Made by a program: the position numbers and the translations under genes. DNA of 64,000 nt, from the NCBI GenBank assembly GCA_011316305.1, contig SAUG01000046.1, positions 186,001-250,000 of the forward strand. Reading direction: 5' to 3'. The notes under the pieces are model-generated. The model was not told where the DNA came from. It made no database searches and worked only from the letters and a program-made list of their open reading frames with translations. Shown one piece after another: positions 41,336 through 52,953 of the stretch (its first letter is position 1; the number at the start of each line of letters is the position of its first letter). This stretch comes from Rusavskia elegans. Taxonomy: Eukaryota; Ascomycota; Lecanoromycetes; Teloschistales; Teloschistaceae.

Positions 41336-42277
41336 GGCAATCTCTGCTACAAATCAAGAGGACGCGAGGATGCTACAACAGCTCCGAGCTACTTGCTGCA
41401 TGGGCGGCACATTTGACTACATTTTCAAGGTTACGGATTATAACCTTGTCGTCGTCGAATACTACCGTCCCGATCGGCTGACGATCCACGGCAATGAAGT
41501 CCGAACCACAGTCCAGCAAAAACAATGTTAGCGCGGTAAGAATATCATAAGGGGAGTGGGCGGGCGGGGATCCGGGAGGAGGCCAATGTCAATTCAGAGC
41601 TTCTATGACTTTCTCCAATCAAATCTCGGGTTCTATTGAGCTTCTGTTGGGTCACGAAATGCCTTGGATAGCAGACATGGAATCACGTTTTGAGAAGACG
41701 TATGATAGATTAACTCCCTTCCGCCTTGAGAAGCTGAATCGTGGTTGTAGGCTGGATAAGTTCCGGGAACATTCACCAAATACCATCAGGAGCTTTTGCA
41801 ATCTCAAGGCAGCCTGCACCATTGATTAAAGCTCCCTTATCTGCAATCCTGATTTGAGGATGTAGTCGATAGAATTGAGCTATTATCGAAGCGTAAAAGC
41901 CATACGGATCTCGTGGGACCTATAAGGTTATCTGCGTGGTATCCGTGTGTGGATTTTCCGCGGCGTTCTTCAACAGGTTGCTCTAGTAGTGGTAGGGAAC
42001 GAACTAGCGATTGGAAAAAGACCAACGACGCAGATTTGTATAGTATAAGGTACACTCCTGTAAAAAGCTGTTTCAAGGCGAGGGGTACCCCTTCCCGGAT
42101 ATATCTTTCTAAGGTTTACTGATAAAAATCACTTCGTATCGGAAGACAAACCAGGTTGTACCGAAGGTGGCAATCGGGTTCATTCGGTCTAGTTGGTTGA
42201 ATATTCAGTGAATGGTTGCTGTACATGGTAATCTGAACAGTGTGTCCGCTCAATACTAATCCAACAATCGATCCACA
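41336..42277. other. Intergenic region between convergent genes
   Basis: About 940 bases with short frames only (for example 41605-41829 plus, 41837-42076 minus), none with recognisable motifs. No repeat or RNA gene was seen. Confidence 0.4.
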
Positions 42278-44932
42278 TTACAAAAAACTCAATTCATCTT
42301 CGCTTTCCAAAGCCAAGTCGTGGACTTCTATTCCACCTGCTGTACATAATGCCGGCACCGAGGACCAGCCTGTTCCTTTGGTCATCCACCGTTCATGTTC
42401 TCCGGGCCTGTGCCTATATTTCGTCACTGAATTGGTGATTTCTTGTAGTCGAGGTGGTGGCTTTGGTTGTGACTCCTGAGATGGTTCACACTCTGATAAC
42501 TCATCCACATCTTTGGAGATACAGACGTGCGAGAAGAAGACCTTCTTTGGTGACCTTTCCAGCTTCTCTGTAGCTTCACCACCTTCGCCTGGACACGTCG
42601 ACGTAATCTGATCCACTGCACAAGATGGCTGTCTCACAGGAGTTGCCTTGTTCCGTCGGTTGGATGCCGCAGGGGAAGACTTGGTATTTTCCCCGCCACC
42701 GTCTTGCGGAATTCGAATGGGGCTGTCGTCAAAGCTCCGCGTGGAAGCAGCTCGCTGTCCCAAGGCTTGGGGCCTAGCTAGAGCTATGGCTGGTGTTTTC
42801 GCAATCCACTCGCAAATTCCACCTTCCCATCGGTACCCATTTCGCGTTTGCGCCTGACCCCGTAGAGGTGTCTTGATCGGCGTCCTTCGAGCAGATTCGA
42901 GATGTGCACCCAGGACCGCTTGCTCTACATCCAACGCCCAATGCAGGTGCTTCGGGTGCTTCGTCTTTTCCGCATATTCGAGCGCCGCTGCCAGCCCTAT
43001 TCGATTACAAAGCTCCTCGCTGGCCGATATCGTTTTCAGAGATTCTGCAATGTGACGTACATGTTGCACCATTTTCTTGGTATGTTCAAACACCTCCTCA
43101 TGGGTCGCTCTTGCACAGCAGTCTGCCACCGCACAAAGAAATGAGCCACCTTCCTCTACAGTCAACTCGCCGTCAACAAGGTCTGAGAGTGTATCAAAGA
43201 GTGGCGGTACGGTTGCAGCAAACGTTTGTTGATTACGGCATAAAGTGGCTTGGACCAGTCCGGCTGCTAGAAGCGGCAGGGCCATACGGTCACCTTGTAT
43301 CGACAGCACCCGATCCGAGGCCAGCTCCAACATCTGTTGTGCTTCGATCGCAACGTCTTGCAGCGCAGTCTTGTCTAACAGGCAAAAGGAATTGGAAGAG
43401 GAAGCCTGTCCGGCTGATCTAAGGAGTCCAACCGCGCAGAGTACAGTCATCAGACTTGAAATGGTACTTGATGCCTTCTCATTCCGCATACCATGCTCAT
43501 CATCGTGCAAGGCGAGCTGCAAGCCTTTTGGCCAGCGAGTCTGGTATCCCAGGCTCGCCATGTACGTGTTGGCCGCTTTGGCAAGTCCCTGCCTCCGGAG
43601 GCGGAGTCCGTGAATCAACGTCGCCAAAGACTGACTCCGACCGCCGTACGTCATGCTTGTCGCCAGGCGAAATAGTTCTGTGGCTGGTCCAGCATCGTCA
43701 TCATCCTGAGTGATGGACTGCACGACCTTGTTCCACGTTTCGATCATGTCGGCTCGTCCAATCCAATCCAGCGGAAGTCTGCCAGAGCTTAATAACCAGG
43801 TCAATTGCCGGTAGTGGAAACTGTGACAGCCACTCGCAAGTGCAAACGCATTCAGGGATTGAAGTATGGAAATCGTCTCGACGGGGATTTTCAAGTGATT
43901 TTGTAAAGGCTCCACCGTTTGTAAGAGGCATCGTAGTATATGCTGTGCCTCATCGTACGCCTTCGAGAGACAAGATCTGACAAGAATGCCACGGGCGACA
44001 TCCAAGCCAATGAGTCCCTCGCAGATAGCGCTTCCGACTATACTCACTCCATGAGCCCGCACGATTTGTTGTAAAGGCATCCACCCGCCGGACGTTGAAG
44101 TGCTGAGTGACTCCAAATCGTTGTACATCATGGATGAGACATCAACATCACTTTCAGGATCTTCCATCTTGTACCAGGACTCTACTTGTGCAATACGATC
44201 AGGGACCTTACGCAAGCAAGTTGCAAATAAGCCTCGTGAGCCGCGTACTCGTATCTGGCTTGATTTCTGATGTCTCGTAGTCTTCAGCAAGGCATCCAAT
44301 CCATTGCAGATACCGTCTGTAAGTCTTCGATGAAAGGACGCCTTGACATTTGAGTGGCTCCGTGGAGCACCTGTCCGTGGAAGTCGGCGATGCTCTCCAT
44401 CATTACGGCTGTTGGGCTTTTGTCCGCACAGAGTGTCTCTAGAGTTCAGCTGAACGGGCTGCGAACTGTCGCCAGCCTCACCCGTTGCGATAGATTGCGC
44501 GTTTGGTTGGAAGAAATTGTCCGGAATCGTAATTCCAAAAGCAGTTTGAGCAGATTGGTCGGTCGCACTGTTCTGAGAAGAGCCAGCAGAATGCTGGATG
44601 GTAAGGGTCTTGGACGAATATGTGCGCTTCAATTTCTTTCGTGGTCGCGGGTTGGGCGCCCACTCCTGGTCAGCTGCATCCCCTACACCTATCATCCGAC
44701 GACGGCTTCCTTGAGTAGCTGCGCCAATGGAGCAATTATGTGGGGTCTCCTGGTCTCCTGCTTTCGGGTTGTACCGTCCCTCTTTTCGTAGGAGTGCGAT
44801 CTTCGAGGACAGAGGGCGCAGCAGTCTCTGGCAGCGTGCTGCCGTCCATGGTGCCTGAGCATCGTATATAGCAGATTCTGATCTCGTCGGTTCTTTATAG
44901 GTTGGTTCTGATCCACCAAGTTCCCATGCCAT
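42278..44932 (-). CDS. Large conserved-looking fungal protein, unknown function
   Basis: A single exon of 884 residues from the ATG at 44932; the frame runs further upstream to 45085 but only from a TTG, and that part lacks the charged composition of the rest. The N-terminus AQAPWTAARCQRLLRPLSSK looks conserved-type. A basic segment follows (RPRKKLKRTYSSK, a candidate nuclear localisation signal). Residues ~300-640 are helical and mostly globular (ICEGLIGLDVARGILVRSCL, HSFHYRQLTWLLSSGRLPLD, TRWPKGLQLALHDDEHGMRN). The C-terminal 200 residues are low-complexity with several Ser-Pro and Thr-Pro sites (TPIKTPLRGQ, DDSPIRIPQDG), typical of a phosphorylated nuclear protein. I cannot assign a family. 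It is divergent from the DUF2985 gene with ~360 bp between. Confidence 0.75.
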   Translation of the reverse strand: MAWELGGSEPTYKEPTRSESAIYDAQAPWTAARCQRLLRPLSSKIALLRKEGRYNPKAGDQETPHNCSIGAATQGSRRRMIGVGDAADQEWAPNPRPRKKLKRTYSSKTLTIQHSAGSSQNSATDQSAQTAFGITIPDNFFQPNAQSIATGEAGDSSQPVQLNSRDTLCGQKPNSRNDGEHRRLPRTGAPRSHSNVKASFHRRLTDGICNGLDALLKTTRHQKSSQIRVRGSRGLFATCLRKVPDRIAQVESWYKMEDPESDVDVSSMMYNDLESLSTSTSGGWMPLQQIVRAHGVSIVGSAICEGLIGLDVARGILVRSCLSKAYDEAQHILRCLLQTVEPLQNHLKIPVETISILQSLNAFALASGCHSFHYRQLTWLLSSGRLPLDWIGRADMIETWNKVVQSITQDDDDAGPATELFRLATSMTYGGRSQSLATLIHGLRLRRQGLAKAANTYMASLGYQTRWPKGLQLALHDDEHGMRNEKASSTISSLMTVLCAVGLLRSAGQASSSNSFCLLDKTALQDVAIEAQQMLELASDRVLSIQGDRMALPLLAAGLVQATLCRNQQTFAATVPPLFDTLSDLVDGELTVEEGGSFLCAVADCCARATHEEVFEHTKKMVQHVRHIAESLKTISASEELCNRIGLAAALEYAEKTKHPKHLHWALDVEQAVLGAHLESARRTPIKTPLRGQAQTRNGYRWEGGICEWIAKTPAIALARPQALGQRAASTRSFDDSPIRIPQDGGGENTKSSPAASNRRNKATPVRQPSCAVDQITSTCPGEGGEATEKLERSPKKVFFSHVCISKDVDELSECEPSQESQPKPPPRLQEITNSVTKYRHRPGEHERWMTKGTGWSSVPALCTAGGIEVHDLALESEDELSFL

Positions 44933-45292
44933 CCCCTGGCGCAAACGTATTGACCTGATATAGCTAGCGCAAATAGTATTCGTGCTGTAAAACTGCAAAC
45001 GGAGCAATATTCTGAGCAATGCTAAGCAAGATGCAAGAGAAAACACGACACACTTGGGAATATCCAATTTTGGAATGCTGAACAACTAGAGATGTAACTT
45101 TTGTGATTGTGAGTAAACAAACCACCTGGGTGCCCCCTCGGTGAGTCGGTCTCTTCATCACCGCGGGTCGGCGCGGGAAATAGTCGGCGCGCAAGGCTTG
45201 GCATTACTAGCGTCTCATAAGATTTGCAAGCATTTCCCAAGCTCGCTCATCCACCTCCCTTTCTCCTACTTCTATCAGCTTAATATCACATC
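44933..45292. promoter_or_regulatory. Shared divergent promoter region
   Basis: A 360-bp spacer between the 884-residue protein and the DUF2985 gene. CGCGGGTCGGCGCGGGAAAT at 45162-45181 is a short GC-rich block containing a GCGGGAAA-like (E2F/MBF-type) core. No further site was recognised. Confidence 0.35.
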
Positions 45293-46810
45293 ATGGCAGA
45301 TCCATCCGACAGGCCTCAGGAGGGCTCATCCAGCTCATTCGGTGGGTTGCGGAAGTTCCTGGAGTCCAATCCCCCATCCGGCATGTGGCATGCCACGGGA
45401 GATGCTCTCGCAAAAGCCCCTCTGCCACAGGAGATAAGAAGAGGCAGCTATTCGCACCAAGGATGGGATAGAGAACTCCAACGACGGCATAGTAATCTCA
45501 GCGAAGAGAGTGTTCAGAGAATATCCAGACAAAACTCAGAACGATTGTCAAGACAGAGCTCTACGCAGACCCCTGGAAGCCTTAACAAGTCGCCGACGAA
45601 TCAACTAGATACCCATCATGAAACGCATGAAGAGACCCATGATGAGGAAGACTTTCCGGATTTCTTCGGTCGAGGCGAGATGTCCGACCAGTCCTACGTC
45701 CCAAAAGGACGCGCCACACCTATAGACTCACTAGACGACCTTAACAATGACGAAGCAGCGCCTCGTCTGCAAAAAAGAGGCCTTCCCAATAAATTTGTAG
45801 ATCCCCTCGACGAAAAGCCTCATAAGAGACCCTCTACCCCAACCTCCTCCTCCTCATCCGAACCACCACGTCTTGTACCTACTGGCCCTGATGCTGGTGG
45901 CGTCTACCCTAACGGCTACAAATTCCCACCAAAACACACCTGGGGCGAAGCTACCCTGATCGGCCTGAAAGGCTTTTGGAAATTCACAATCACCCCCCTC
46001 GGTTTCCTCATCGTGCTCTACGGTCTCAATATTGTCGCTTGGGGTGGCATGCTATTCCTTCTCCTCATCGGCGGTGGCCAACAATACATGTGTTTCCCGC
46101 CCGGTTCGCACGGCGAGAAAGACTGCAACAATCTGCAATCTCCACGGCGCATCTGGATCGAAATCGACTCCCAGATCCTGAACGCTCTGTTCTGCGTCAC
46201 AGGTTTCGGGTTAATCCCCTGGCGCTTCCGCGATTTCTATTACTTGCTGAAATGGCGTGTCGGGGGGAAATACGATGGGTTGAGAAGACTGGCGGGCATC
46301 CACCGCAGTTGGTTCCGCTTATCGGATAGCGATTCACTACCTATCGACGGCACTCCCAGTCGGGACTACGAAACGTCGAATCCAGCCCATCAATCAATCC
46401 CTATCCCCGCTTCCAAAGCCCCCGAACAACCCCTCACGGGCATACGTGCTCCTCCCACCTTGCTCTGGAAACTCGACTATGTGATTTGGGCATATGTGCT
46501 CAATACGTTTCTGCAAGCAGTGCTGTCGGCGTTCATGTGGGGATACAACCGATATGATCGACCAAGCTGGAGCACAGGGACTTTCGTGGCGCTGGCGTGT
46601 ATCGTAGCGGGACTGGGTGGGCTGATGGTTTTTCAAGAGGGAAAGAGGGTTAAGGCTGTTGAAGGAATCCCGGTGTCGGAGGCTGAGGTCTTAAGCGATA
46701 TCGAGAAAGGGGTGAGGAAGAAGGAAAAAGAGAAGGGGAAAGGCGGGAAATTTAGGATAAAGACCAGACCCGCGGTCTCTGGGTTATGGAAATTGTCGGG
46801 CTTAGCATGA
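45293..46810 (+). CDS. DUF2985-family integral membrane protein
   Basis: A single exon of 505 residues from ATG 45293. The first ~195 residues are disordered, rich in Ser, Arg and Gln (RISRQNSERLSRQSSTQT) with many potential phosphosites. Four hydrophobic segments follow: FTITPLGFLIVLYGLNIVAW continuing to LLLIGGG (~230-260), ILNALFCVTGFGLIPW (~295-312), VIWAYVLNTFLQAVLSAFMW (~395-415) and FVALACIVAGLGGLMVF (~425-443). The conserved DUF2985 core is RIWIEIDSQILNALFCVTGF with IPWRFRDFYYLLKWR. The C-terminus is basic (KKEKEKGKGGKFRIKTR). The family is fungal, membrane-located and of unknown function. Confidence 0.86.
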   Translation: MADPSDRPQEGSSSSFGGLRKFLESNPPSGMWHATGDALAKAPLPQEIRRGSYSHQGWDRELQRRHSNLSEESVQRISRQNSERLSRQSSTQTPGSLNKSPTNQLDTHHETHEETHDEEDFPDFFGRGEMSDQSYVPKGRATPIDSLDDLNNDEAAPRLQKRGLPNKFVDPLDEKPHKRPSTPTSSSSSEPPRLVPTGPDAGGVYPNGYKFPPKHTWGEATLIGLKGFWKFTITPLGFLIVLYGLNIVAWGGMLFLLLIGGGQQYMCFPPGSHGEKDCNNLQSPRRIWIEIDSQILNALFCVTGFGLIPWRFRDFYYLLKWRVGGKYDGLRRLAGIHRSWFRLSDSDSLPIDGTPSRDYETSNPAHQSIPIPASKAPEQPLTGIRAPPTLLWKLDYVIWAYVLNTFLQAVLSAFMWGYNRYDRPSWSTGTFVALACIVAGLGGLMVFQEGKRVKAVEGIPVSEAEVLSDIEKGVRKKEKEKGKGGKFRIKTRPAVSGLWKLSGLA

Positions 46811-46991
46811 AATGCATTGTTTGGTGTACGGGCGGACTTGGAACAGTCGGACATTGCCGGGGCATTTCTGCCTACTGACCCATAGACCATCGAGACTAAG
46901 GAGTATTCGGCTTCATCCAAGAAGCGTTGGTCTATATATCCTCCTTAGTCTAAAATTACATATCAGCACATAATACACCATGACACGACTA
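46811..46991. other. Short spacer between convergent genes
   Basis: It holds the 3' UTRs of the DUF2985 and HUT1 genes. No feature was seen. Confidence 0.3.
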
Positions 46992-48326
46992 TCATTGGGT
47001 TTTCCCTATCTCTTTCCTCTTCGCCCTTTCCTTGGCCGCTTTCTCCCTCCTTTGTATGAGCCCCTCGGCACCTACACCCCCAAACACCAACCCCACGCCG
47101 ACCCATTGCATCCCACTCAACCTGTGTCCAAACCACAGCACACTCAACATCATTGTCAACATCTTCCTTGTCACTGTTACCGTCACCAGTAGCAGGGAGG
47201 AGAAATGGGCCAAAGTGTAGTATATGAATATCTGCCCCACGGCGCCACAGACGGAGAAGAGGAATATGTCTTTGCCAACAGCAGGATGGGTGCGGATGAA
47301 TGTGAGGGCGGAAGAAAGTTCGTTGCTGGAGCTGTTGGGAACGTTGAGGAGGGATAGTATCGGGGTGTTTGTTGCGAGGACGGGAGATAGGAGAAGGTAG
47401 AGGGTCGTAAGCAACGTGGAAAGAAGGCTTTGGGCCACCATCATCTGAGGACCGGAGTAAGGGCGGAAGGAGGCGAAGATGTGGTCTTGAGTGCTGTTCG
47501 TGAGACCGTCGAAGAGAAGGTTGATTGCTAACAGTGTGAGGCCCCAGAGCGAGTTTTGTTTGGTCGAAGACGACTTCTTTTTCGAGGAGGGGTTGTGTAG
47601 GGTGAAGACGGCCACGCCAGCGGTGACGAGGAAGACGACCAGGTATTTGTAGAGGGGGTAGCGTTTACGGAAGATGGTGAGGTGGAGGAACATCACGGGG
47701 AGAAGTTTGCAGGACTTGGCAAGGATGTAGGTTATGTAGTCGATGTGGGCGAGAGAGGCGTAGCCGAAGGGGGAGGCGAGGGAGGAGGTGATGGCGATAA
47801 GGATTAGAGGCATGAGGATGCGGGCGGAGGGGAAGATAGCGGGTGTGCTGGCGGAGGAGCGGGTTGATGTGAGGAGGTACATGTAGCCGGAAAGGGCAGC
47901 GAAACTGGACTGGATGGTGTTGAGGAAGATGGAGTAATCGAATTTAGAGGGGTGGGTTGATGGGCCGTAGGAGGTGGTGAAGATCCGTTCTTGAAGGATA
48001 GCCCAGGTAAGACTAGAAATTATCAGCAAAGCGGCATTTTCTGTGTGATGGCTGTCGTTGAATTACAATGATACATATATGCCAGCTACGCAGACGATGA
48101 GCTGTATGATACCTGGTTGCTCAAGCGCATGGAGAGGTGATGGCTCTTTTGGTCTTTCGTCGCCCATTGCGCTTTTCGTCTTCTCCAGGACGGCATTGCC
48201 TGTACCATTCCGGATATGGCCATTCCCGTTAAGTTTCTTCCATCCATGGCCTGGGGGATCCGGAGGACCATGATCAAAATCGGAGGGTTGTCTCTGTACA
48301 GGTGCGGCTTGCTTTCTTCGAGCCAT
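46992..48326 (-). CDS. HUT1: UDP-galactose transporter homolog HUT1 (SLC35B1 family)
   Basis: Exons 48326-48067 and 48012-46992 give 426 residues. The 54-nt intron (GTAATT...CTAG) restores GIYVSFLTWAILQERI, a highly conserved motif. About ten membrane helices are seen; landmark blocks are ILAKSCKLLPVMFLHLTIFR with KRYPLYKY, NLLFDGLTNSTQDHIF, CGAVGQIFIYYTLAHF and VTVTRKMLTMMLSVLWFGH. These are the nucleotide-sugar transporter motifs of the HUT1/SLC35B1 group, which sits in the ER membrane; family members are reported to move UDP-galactose or to support ER ATP/redox homeostasis. The N-terminal ~65 residues (MARRKQAAPVQRQPSDFDHG) are a hydrophilic extension. The long frame upstream of the ATG starts from TTG and is not used. 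The gene is divergent from CLU1. Confidence 0.92.
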
Positions 48327-48774
48327 TAAGCAAGTGGCCCTTGCAGTCGCAAGGCAAATCAACAACGTGTTTTGTAGAGAGTCAAAGAGCGCATGTCCAG
48401 CTCGAGGGGTGTTTTCCAGTAATGTTGAAGCTCTGGAGTGAGGTTGTGGAAGATGCAAAGTGTCTCTTTCAGATGTCTTAAGCTGCAATTAGTTCGCACG
48501 GATCGGCCGGGCGGCAGTTAGTAGCGGAAGATCGGCGACAGGGATGCAAAAATGACAGGGGTATCGCGTGGATCGGGTGCAGCCGGTGGCTGCTGAGAGA
48601 TTAGTCTATTCCCAGCATTTCCTTATTGTGCATCTTACTTTTTTTTCTCCGTGTACATTATATGGTGTTACAGTTACAACGGTGTATATTTCCAACATTG
48701 AACACTCACTTTCCTTAGTCAATCCTTGAAGACCAGTTCGGCACATTTACCATCCCTAACTATACAGCTGAATA
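48327..48774. promoter_or_regulatory. Shared promoter region, HUT1 / CLU1
   Basis: A 450-bp divergent spacer. A T-rich tract (TTACTTTTTTTTCTCC) lies at about 48636-48652. No specific factor site was recognised. Confidence 0.35.
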
Positions 48775-51700
48775 ATGGGAGGCGGAGATTGTGACGTAGA
48801 GACGGTGAATGGTATGCCCGGAACACTTTTTGTCCCAGACTCGGTTCGGCCGGACTGATGTTGACCACTCTATTGCATGTAGGTGCTCACGAACCAGATA
48901 ATACCAAAGACGTAATCAAATCGAAGATCAATCACTGCGAACATCACGGCGAGAACGGCGCAATCGTCAAACCTTCCGGTGCCGAAGGTGGAGATGACCA
49001 GAACATCGAACGTGTGTGGAGACAACAAGCCTGGGATCTACCTGCTAAGCAAGTGCCAGATGTGTTTGATGTCTCTATCGCATTACCACATCAACCGTAC
49101 AACATACAAGCTCCGGTAAATTTTGTGCTTGCTCTCCAATTATCGTCATGACTGACCGATGTAGGTTTCACTACAAGGCCAGATCCAGGATCTTAGATCG
49201 GCCATAGTCGAACAACCCGGCACTTTCCAGTACACATGTTTTCATCTGGAGCACAGCGGCCAGCGAATCAATGACTTCACCGACTTGTCCGACGTCAAGG
49301 GACTGACCGCAGGCTCCGAGATTCGCCTTATCGAAGACCCCTATACCGAGAGAGAGGCCCGTATGCATGTTGTGAGGATCAGAGAAATAATAGGAGCAGC
49401 TGGCAACCGCGTCGATGTGCTCAATGGCGTTGATGCAGGATCGTCGCTGCACGAAAGTGTTGCCCCTTGGAACGGGCCTGACGCTGGATCTGCTGCCAAG
49501 CAGAAGTCTGCCAACTCGAAACTGACGGCAGACGCAAACCCTTTGTCAGACTTCAAGTTCGACGGGTTAGTTTCGACCCAGACCCTACTGCCACCAAGTC
49601 AAGAGGCACCACCCAGAACAATAAAAGCCCTCGGTATCTCACCATGGAATCCACCCCCACCGATGTTCCGTCAAAGAGGTCATCTCCTATATCTGCAACT
49701 TACTACGAACGAAGGCGAACAATTCCAGATCACGTCTCATGTATCCGGATTTTTTGTCAATCGGTCATCCAATAGCAAATTCGACCCTGTAGCAAAGGCA
49801 AGCCCAAAGAATGCTATGGCTCATTCCTTACTTACCCTCATCCAAACACTCTCGCCGTCATTCAGTGATGCCTTCAACATATTATTAGAAGCCAACAACA
49901 AAAGAGACCCACTGGCAACCTTTCAGCTTACGAGCGCTATCCCTTCAAATCCATGGCTGGTTTCAGCCTCTTCATTTGCAGCCAGCGCACATCAGCCTGA
50001 TCTCACTCGCACTCAAGAAACATATCTCCTTTCGGGAGTGGAAAACACGGAAACTCTGCGGGATTGGAATGAGGAAATCCAATCCACAAGAGAACTTCCA
50101 CGAGAGACTGTGCAGGATCGTGTTTTTCGTGAAAGATTACTAGCCAAGATATTCGCCGAATTCAATGATGCAGCCGCTCGAGGTGGAGCTCTTGTCGCTA
50201 GGGGAGAGGTCGCGCCCCTTAATCCAACGGAAAGCAAGGACGCACAGATCTTTGTGTACAATGGCATCTTCTATTCCTTTGGAGCCGACGGTGTCGGCAC
50301 ATTTACGTCCGAGGGAGGAGACGAAGCAGCCCGCATAGCTGTCGGCAAAGACGTCGCTGGTGTCAAAATGGTCAACCAGCTTGACATTCCCGGCTTAGCA
50401 ACCCCCGGCACCATCATTGTTGACTACCTTGGCAAGCGCTTGGTGGCCCAAAGCATAGTGCCAGGTATCTTTAAGCAGCGGGAACCGGAGGAGCCACAGG
50501 TTGATTATGGGGGAGTTGAGGGCAAGGATGTTGTCGCTGATAACGATGCTTTCGTGCCAACTTTCTCTCAAGTCTCCAAGGCTCTGAAGGTCAAAAAGCA
50601 CGCAGTCTGGGATAAGGAGGGCAAGAAGCATGTGCTCGAGGGAAGTGTTGAGACCAAAGGCCTTCTGGGGACCGATGGCCGGAAATACATCCTTGACCTT
50701 TATCGGCTGACTCCGCTGGATATTTCTTGGCTCGATGCGTATTGGACCGATAGTATAGACCGTGATCAGAAGCCTCTGGAGCGAAATTATCCGCATAGGA
50801 TGCCGGTCCTCCGACCTGAGCTGATCGAGTCTTATTGGAAGGTGAAGATGAGCGAATATGTGAAGGCTGAACTTGATAAACGAAAGAAAGATCAGAAAGA
50901 TGCCGTTGACGTTGAAACATCGGATCAACCGGATCAGAAGTCCTCTGGCGAGTCTGGCGATGCGCAAGTCAATGGCACTTCGGGTGCTGAGACTAACGGT
51001 CTTGAGACAGCAAAAGATCGAGGTCGAATCGATGTTTCTGCATTCTCATTGTCGCTCAATCCTGACGTCTTCTGTGGCCAAGTCCCACAGACGACAGAGG
51101 AGAAGGAGGAATGGGCCAGCGACGAGCGTGAGGTCAGAGCTGTTACGGACCATCTCCATCAGAAGCTCATCCCTGAATTCGTAAGTCATCAATATCATCA
51201 AATACAAAGCCATGAACTAAGTGACATACACCAGATACATGATCTTAAGGAGCAAGAAGTGGGCTTTCCTATGGATGGACAATCGCTAAGCCGGCTGATG
51301 CACAAGCGCGGCGTAAATGTTCGATACATTGGAAAGCTGGCCTCTTTAAGCAAAGAGGGCAGTCCTAGACTGCAAGCTCTCAAGCGTTTAGCGGAACAGG
51401 AGATGATCGCTCGAGCTTTCAAGCATGTAGCAAATCGCTACTTGAAGAATCTACCGACAGCGATGGCACCCTCGTGTGTAGCCCATCTATTGAACTGCTT
51501 GTTTGGCACAGGAAGAAACGGCTCACCAAAAGCTCAACTGGATGAAGACCTTCAATACCTGTACAAAGATGCAGACTACTCATTTGCTGATGCCACCCCA
51601 CAAAGTCTACAGACGGACATTGAGGCACAAACACAGCTACGGTATCGCTATACGCTTGAAGAATCCTGGTTATCAAGCGTTAGACGAGCACAGTTGCTAA

Positions 51701-52953
51701 GAGAAATTGCGCTCAAACTTGGTCTGCAACTAATCGCGAAGGACTACTGCTCAAGCCCAGAGTCAGAAAGTCGGCCATCAAATCTAGCCCCAATGGCGAA
51801 CGGTTCGGCTACCCAGTCACCCATCAATGGTCATGCTACCAACGGGAACGGAGGCAAAAAGAAGAAGAAACGCAATCATGGCGACAGTCCGCCGGCATCA
51901 GCTACGGCATCGATGATTCTGGAGCCGCCGCAAACATTTGTTGCGGATGACATTGTCAATATCGTACCGATTGTCAAAGACTCCAACTCGAAGAGTGTGC
52001 TTGCCGAAGAGGCCTTGGAAGCTGGTCGAATCTCGATGATGCAGAACCAAAAGGAGCTCGGGCAAGAACTACTGTTGGAATCGCTCTCACTGCACGAGCA
52101 GATATATGGAATCTTGCATCCCGAGGTCGCGAGGGTCTATCACCAGTTGGCCATGCTCTATTACACCATAGAGGAGAAGGATGCAGCAGTCGAATTGGCT
52201 CACAAGGCTGTCGTCATATCCGAACGTACCATTGGCATTGACTCGGACGAAACCATCCTGAGTTACCTCAACCTGAGTCTCTTCGAGCACGCCAATGGTA
52301 ACACAGCAGTCGCTCTCGCATGTCAGAGGCACGCCCTGGAACTTTGGAAGATTATATACGGCCCAGATCATCCTGACATCATGACGACCTACAACAACGC
52401 AGCAGTCATGCTACAGCATCTAAAACTCTTCCACGAATCGAGAGTATGGTTCGAGAAATCCCACGCTGTCAGCGAAGAAATGTGCGGAAAAGACTCCATC
52501 AGTACAGCCAGTCTCGCATTTCAACTGGCCCAAGCTTTGGCTTTGGACCAGGACCACAAGGGAGCCGTCAACCGCATGCGCGAAGCATACAGCATTTTCC
52601 ACCACAAACTCGGCGCCGACGATCGAAATACGAAAGAAGCCGACAGCTGGCTTGACCAACTCACCGTCAATGCCGTCTCGATCGCGAAGCACGCAAAAGA
52701 CGTCCAGGCACAGAAAGTACGACGAGCCCTCTTCACACCTCGAGTCACCCTGCGCACCCAGCCGCAGGCACCCGTCGGCCGTTCGTCGACCGAGGGCATG
52801 AATGGCCGCGTTCCACATTCAACCGATGGCCTCGACAATAGGAGTATTGACGAACTGATGAAGTATATCGAGAGCAGTGGAGATGCCACCAGAAAAACAC
52901 CTACGAAAAAGCGGAAGAATCCACGAGGCCGCCGTGCTGGTTCATCGCTGTAA
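48775..52953 (+). CDS. CLU1: Clustered mitochondria protein CLU1 (four exons)
   Basis: Exons 48775-48811, 48883-49115, 49165-51180 and 51235-52953 give 1334 residues. It opens MGGGDCDVETVNGG and reaches the ubiquitin-like/GSKIP segment FDVSIALPHQPYNIQAPVSL, then IEDPYTEREARMHVVRIREI with GAAGNR. The CLU domain proper includes RETVQDRVFRERLLAKIFAE and LDLYRLTPLDISWLDAYW; VGFPMDGQSLSRLMHKRGVN with VRYIGKLAS follows. TPR repeats occupy ~970-1200 (EVARVYHQLAMLYYTIEEKD, LACQRHALELWKIIYGPDHP). The protein is cytosolic, binds mRNAs of mitochondrial proteins and keeps mitochondria dispersed. The third intron (51181-51234, 54 nt, GTAAGT..CCAG) has no stop and keeps frame, so simple ORF calling includes it; removing it gives IPEFIHDLKEQEVGFP, matching relatives. 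Confidence 0.94.
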
